Shown: piece after piece, positions 61,077-64,000 of the stretch
Numbering within the stretch: the stretch's first letter is position 1
How the letters are laid out: each line of letters begins with the position of its first letter
NCBI RefSeq assembly: GCF_009755605.1
Contig: NZ_WPNZ01000016.1
Span: forward strand, 63,703-127,702
DNA: 64,000 nucleotides
Reading direction: 5' to 3'
From: Streptomyces typhae
Lineage (GTDB): Bacteria > Actinomycetota > Actinomycetes > Streptomycetales > Streptomycetaceae
Notes under the pieces: model-generated
Databases searched by the model: none
Seen by the model: the letters and a program-made list of their open reading frames with translations, nothing else
Told to the model about the DNA's origin: nothing
Program-made: the position numbers and the translations under genes

Positions 61077-63034
61077 GGCGCCACTTCCATGAGGTCGAGG
61101 GTGGAGGAGAGTACGGCCACGGCGTCGCAGCCGGCGAAGACGTGGGTGACGGCCGCGTCGAGGTCGGCGTCGGTGCCGGGCCGCCCCGCGAGGAACACGT
61201 GCTCGGCGCCGGCCGACGCCAGCGCCGCGGCGACCGCGGCCCCCTCGGCCGTGTACAGCGCGTCGCTGGAGCACACGCAGGCCACGCGCGCCCCGCTGGC
61301 CTTCAAGGCGCCGGCGGCACCCGCCGCGTCCACCGTCACCGGGTCGTGCACGGCCTCGATCCCGCCCGCCTGGAAGAGGTTCGAGGCGAACGAGACCCGC
61401 GCGGTGTGCGCGGCGGCCGGGCCGAGCGCGGCCAGGAACACCTTCGGACGGGCGCCGGTCCGCTCCAGATGCGCGTCGGAGCGGGCACGCAGGGATTCGT
61501 ACGCCTCGTCGCGGCGCACCTGCGGCAGGCCGCGCCCCGGAGCCGCGGGGGTCGCGCCCCTTACGGGCTGCTCACCCTGTACGGGCTTCTCGTTCTGTAC
61601 GGGCTGCTGGCCATGTACGGACTTCTCGCCCCGTACGGGCTGCTCCCGCTGTACGGGTTTCTCGGCGAGGTTCGGGAACTCGCTGACGCCGGTGATCGGT
61701 TCGCGGCGCTTGGCGAGCTTCTTCGAACGCTCCGCCCACGTCGCCGCGAGGCGGTCGCCGAGCATGCCGGAGCGCAGGGCCGCCGCCTGGCCGCCCGCGC
61801 CCTCGATCTGCTGGAAGAACTCCCAGGCCTTGTGCGCGAGTTCGTCGGTGAGCCGCTCCACGTACCAGGAGCCGCCCGCCGGGTCGATGACCCGCGCCAG
61901 GTGCGACTCCTCCAGGAGGATCGTCGAGGTGTTGCGGGCGATGCGCCGGGCGAAGGCGTCCGGCAGTCCCAAGGAGTGGTCGAAGGGCAGCACCGTGACC
62001 GCGTCCGCGCCGGCCACACCGGCACCCAGGCACGCCACGGTCGTGCGGAGCATGTTCACCCACGGATCGCGGCGCGCCATCATCACCGGTGACGTCACCA
62101 CGTGCTGGCGCTGCGCGCCCGCGTCGGCGTCACCGCTCGCCTCCGCGACCCGTGCCCAGAGGCGCCGTGCCGCACGGAGTTTGGCGATGGTCAGGAACTG
62201 GTCGGCCGTGGCCGCGTACCGGAACTCCAACTGCGCGCAGGCCTCCTGGAGCGTGAGCCCCGCGCCCGTCAGCAGCCGCAGGTAGGCGACGCCGGTGGCG
62301 AGGGACGCGCCGAGTTCTTGTGCCGCCGAGCCGCCCGCCTCGTGATAGGGCAGCGCGTCCACCGTGAGCGCGCGCAGGCCGCCGTACTCCCGGCCGCACA
62401 GCCGCGCGAGCTCCACGGCTGCCTCGGTCCCGGTCTCCGTGCCCGTGCGCGCCTCGTACGCCAGTGGGTCCGCGCCGAGGGTGCCGCGCGCCGCGTCCTT
62501 CGCGACCCCCGCGGCCTCGATCAGGCGCAGCAACTCCCGTGCGGCGGGCTCCACATCGGCGCCGGCGTCGAGGACGACGGGAGCCAGGTCCAGATACACG
62601 CCGTCGAGCGCCCGCTCAAGACCGGAGACCGGCAGGGCGTCAGGCCCCAGGGTCAGCCACAGCGACGTCACGCCGTTCTCGAGGTCGGCGAGCACGGACT
62701 CGTTCGTGCGGACGGGATCGCCCGTGGCGTGCCGCTGCCGTACGTCCCAGCCCGCGGCCGCGCTGCCCGCGGCTCGGCCGCCCCGTACGAACGGGGCGAA
62801 ACCCGGCTGGCCCACATCGGCCAGCGATCCTGCGTCGTCGTCGTGTGCGGTGTACAGGGGACGGGTGCTGAGCCCGTCCTCGAGCGCGGTGGACAGTGCT
62901 TCCTCGGCCGCGGGCCCCGATACGTCCTTACCCGACTTGCGCAGTACGCCTTCCACCAGGCGCTGCCACTGCTCATGGGTCGCATCAGGGAACTCGGCGG
63001 CCAGCGAAAGCCCGTCATCAGGCAGGACCGTCAT
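61073..63034 (-). CDS. mutA: Methylmalonyl-CoA mutase small subunit
   Basis: The 653-residue small subunit has the same barrel architecture as MutB but lacks the catalytic and cobalt-ligand residues: no DxHxxG is seen in its C-terminal domain, as expected. Its stop overlaps the mutB start. Between the barrel and the C-terminal domain (about residues 455-490) is a hexapeptide repeat, EKPVQREQPVRGEKSVHGQQ and onward, six units encoded by an 18-bp tandem repeat. An operator-like palindrome lies 97 bp upstream of the start. Confidence 0.95.
61563..61673 (-). repeat. 18-bp tandem repeat in the MutA linker
   Basis: Six units encoding (E/Q)(K/Q)PV plus two polar residues repeat in frame. On the plus strand each contains TGTACGGGCTGCTC-like sequence. 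Confidence 0.85.
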
Positions 63035-63911
63035 ATTCCGATGCTAGGGCGGAAACCCTTCCCCGTGCTGGGGCGACGCTGTGACCTTGCACTCTCCGGA
63101 TCGGTCTTGAACTCGGACGGGCGGCCCGGTATTACCCGTGAGTAATAAGGGGGGGAGTGTGGGGTGGTGTGGGCCGATGTGGGCACGTTTCCTTGGCGGG
63201 CCCCTCGCGGCCATCTCGCGGACCCCTCACAGACCTCTCGCGGACCCCTCGCACGCTCCCACCGCGTCCCTCCCACGCCCGCGTCAAGGAGACGTCAAGA
63301 AGATCGGCTCAGGCGTCAGGAAGGTGTCAAGAAAACCGGGACGACCTGCGACGGGACCAAGACTGATCATCACGGGGGAACGGATGAACGAACCCGTGAC
63401 GGAGGGCTGTTGCCCGGGGGGCGCGTGCCGCACGCCGACGGCGGCGCGCGCAGTTCCGCTGGGGGGCGGGGCTGTGGCCATCCCGACCGGTGTGTCCGGT
63501 GCGTCCGGCGCGACTGGTGTGTCCGGCGCGATCGGCGTGTCTGGTGCGTCCGGCGTGTCTGGTGCGACTGCCATGTACGGGTTCGATCGTCCGTCCGTAG
63601 GGGTCCCTGCCCGCCGCCATGAGGTGCTGCGGGCAGGGACATCCGCGGCAGGTACGGGCGGGTGCCGTGGGGTGCTCCGTCGGAGTGTCGTGGGGGTACC
63701 CCGTCAGGGGGCGTGGGACGTCCCGTCAGGGCAGGGTGGCAGATGCGCCGTCAGGGTGTCGTCAAGTCCGTCCCGGCTGCCGTATGAGAGGCGTCAGGAG
63801 CGACGGCGAATCCGCTGGTGGGCGCTTTGCTTCACGGGACGGAACATTCTCGTGGGCCCGCGACCGCACTGCGCGCGCAGGCCCGCACGTACACCCAGGA
63901 GGCGGCAACCG
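63035..63911. other. 877-bp region upstream of the mut operon and kdpE
   Basis: Besides the palindrome at 63131, I see no secure gene. A frame opening at ATG 63384 (MNEPVTEGCCPGGACRT) runs without a stop for 176 codons into the KdpE frame. It contains VSGASG repeats (63481-63572), but codon bias decays after about 63580, so it is probably mostly untranslated. Repeats of TCGCGGACCCCTC type occur near 63200-63250. Confidence 0.4.
63131..63146. promoter_or_regulatory. Palindrome upstream of the mut operon
   Basis: ATTACCCGTGAGTAAT has 5-base arms ATTAC/GTAAT. TTAC-N6-GTAA dyads are typical of TetR/FadR-type regulators of acyl-CoA metabolism in actinobacteria. Location and shape suggest an operator for mutA-mutB-meaB; the regulator is unknown. 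Confidence 0.5.
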
Positions 63912-64000
63912 ATGACCCGGGTGCTGGTGGTCGAGGACGACCCGCAGCTCGTACGGGCTCTGGAGATCAACCTCAAGGCACGCAAGTACGAGGTGGACGC
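63912..64000 (+). CDS. kdpE: KdpE-like response regulator, 5' end only
   Basis: The frame from ATG 63912 has AGGAGG about nine bases upstream and reads MTRVLVVEDDPQLVRALEI before the window ends. The N-terminal receiver matches OmpR-type regulators, and the wording is closest to KdpE, which controls the high-affinity potassium pump. With only 30 codons visible the assignment is tentative; kdpD or kdpFABC would lie beyond the window if correct. Confidence 0.6.
   Translation, partial: MTRVLVVEDDPQLVRALEINLKARKYEVD

Noticed and set aside
63384..63911. Possible N-terminal extension of KdpE or separate small gene
   Set aside because: The frame is open into kdpE, but codon bias fails after about 63580, and a good ribosome binding site lies directly before ATG 63912.

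Overview
The window is about 64 kb of very GC-rich, gene-dense DNA with actinomycete traits: strong G/C bias at third codon positions, many GTG and TTG starts, and GTGA/ATGA stop-start overlaps. Its gene families are typical of Streptomyces: a divergent EF-Tu, TerD/TerB, an ECF41 sigma factor, PucR, ROK and GntR regulators, and mutA-mutB-meaB. I read it as a Streptomyces chromosome segment, mostly conserved genes with small decayed islands. No tRNA, rRNA or CRISPR array was found.

Layout. 1-2655: a probable 2.5-kb decayed integrative element in the 3' end of uppP. It is bounded by a perfect 25-bp direct repeat and holds a tyrosine-recombinase remnant and an AAA/PD-(D/E)XK gene. 2.6-13.4 kb: uppP, a TVP38-type membrane protein, an AlkD-like glycosylase, a third-type EF-Tu, a spermidine-synthase-like protein, an MFS pump, two tandem single-pass membrane paralogues, a hot-dog thioesterase and DedA. 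13.4-20.8 kb: a tandem repeat array, a serine hydrolase fragment, a secreted peptidase-like hydrolase, two left-handed beta-helix proteins, a DMT exporter divergent from an XRE-cupin regulator, a YbaK deacylase and a CoA-transferase. 21.2-27.8 kb: an olsB-olsA-like pair, a secreted phytase, a TrmB/LuxR-like regulator, a YqiJ-like membrane protein and a PucR regulator. 27.9-32.3 kb: a stress module of a CoA-binding protein, TerD, a BlaI repressor with its M56 peptidase, TerB and a TenA-like protein, with two matching BlaI-type operators. 32.3-42.6 kb: a phosphopantetheinyl transferase, YigZ, sbcD-sbcC, Lrp, a rhodanese, a DUF885 peptidase, a TetR regulator and a ruined dehydrogenase that keeps the matching operator. 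42.8-56.4 kb: a membrane ACT-GNAT protein, PhoD behind a Pho box, a VOC protein, an alpha/beta hydrolase beside an ECF41 sigma factor, a GntR regulator with its own operator, a ROK regulator, a two-component pair, a two-gene ABC exporter and one unrecognised gene. 56.4-63.0 kb: a 3-hydroxyisobutyryl-CoA hydrolase and the mutA-mutB-meaB operon. 63.9 kb: the start of a KdpE-like response regulator, cut by the window end.

Short tandem repeats (9-72 bp units) are unusually common. They lie between genes, in protein linkers and tails (M56 peptidase, MutA, ABC ATPase, spermidine-synthase-like protein), and in two places they duplicate the stop-codon region of a gene. The two most interesting regions are the uppP-integrated element and the BlaI/Ter module. 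All functions are assigned by reading sequence motifs; no database search was run.
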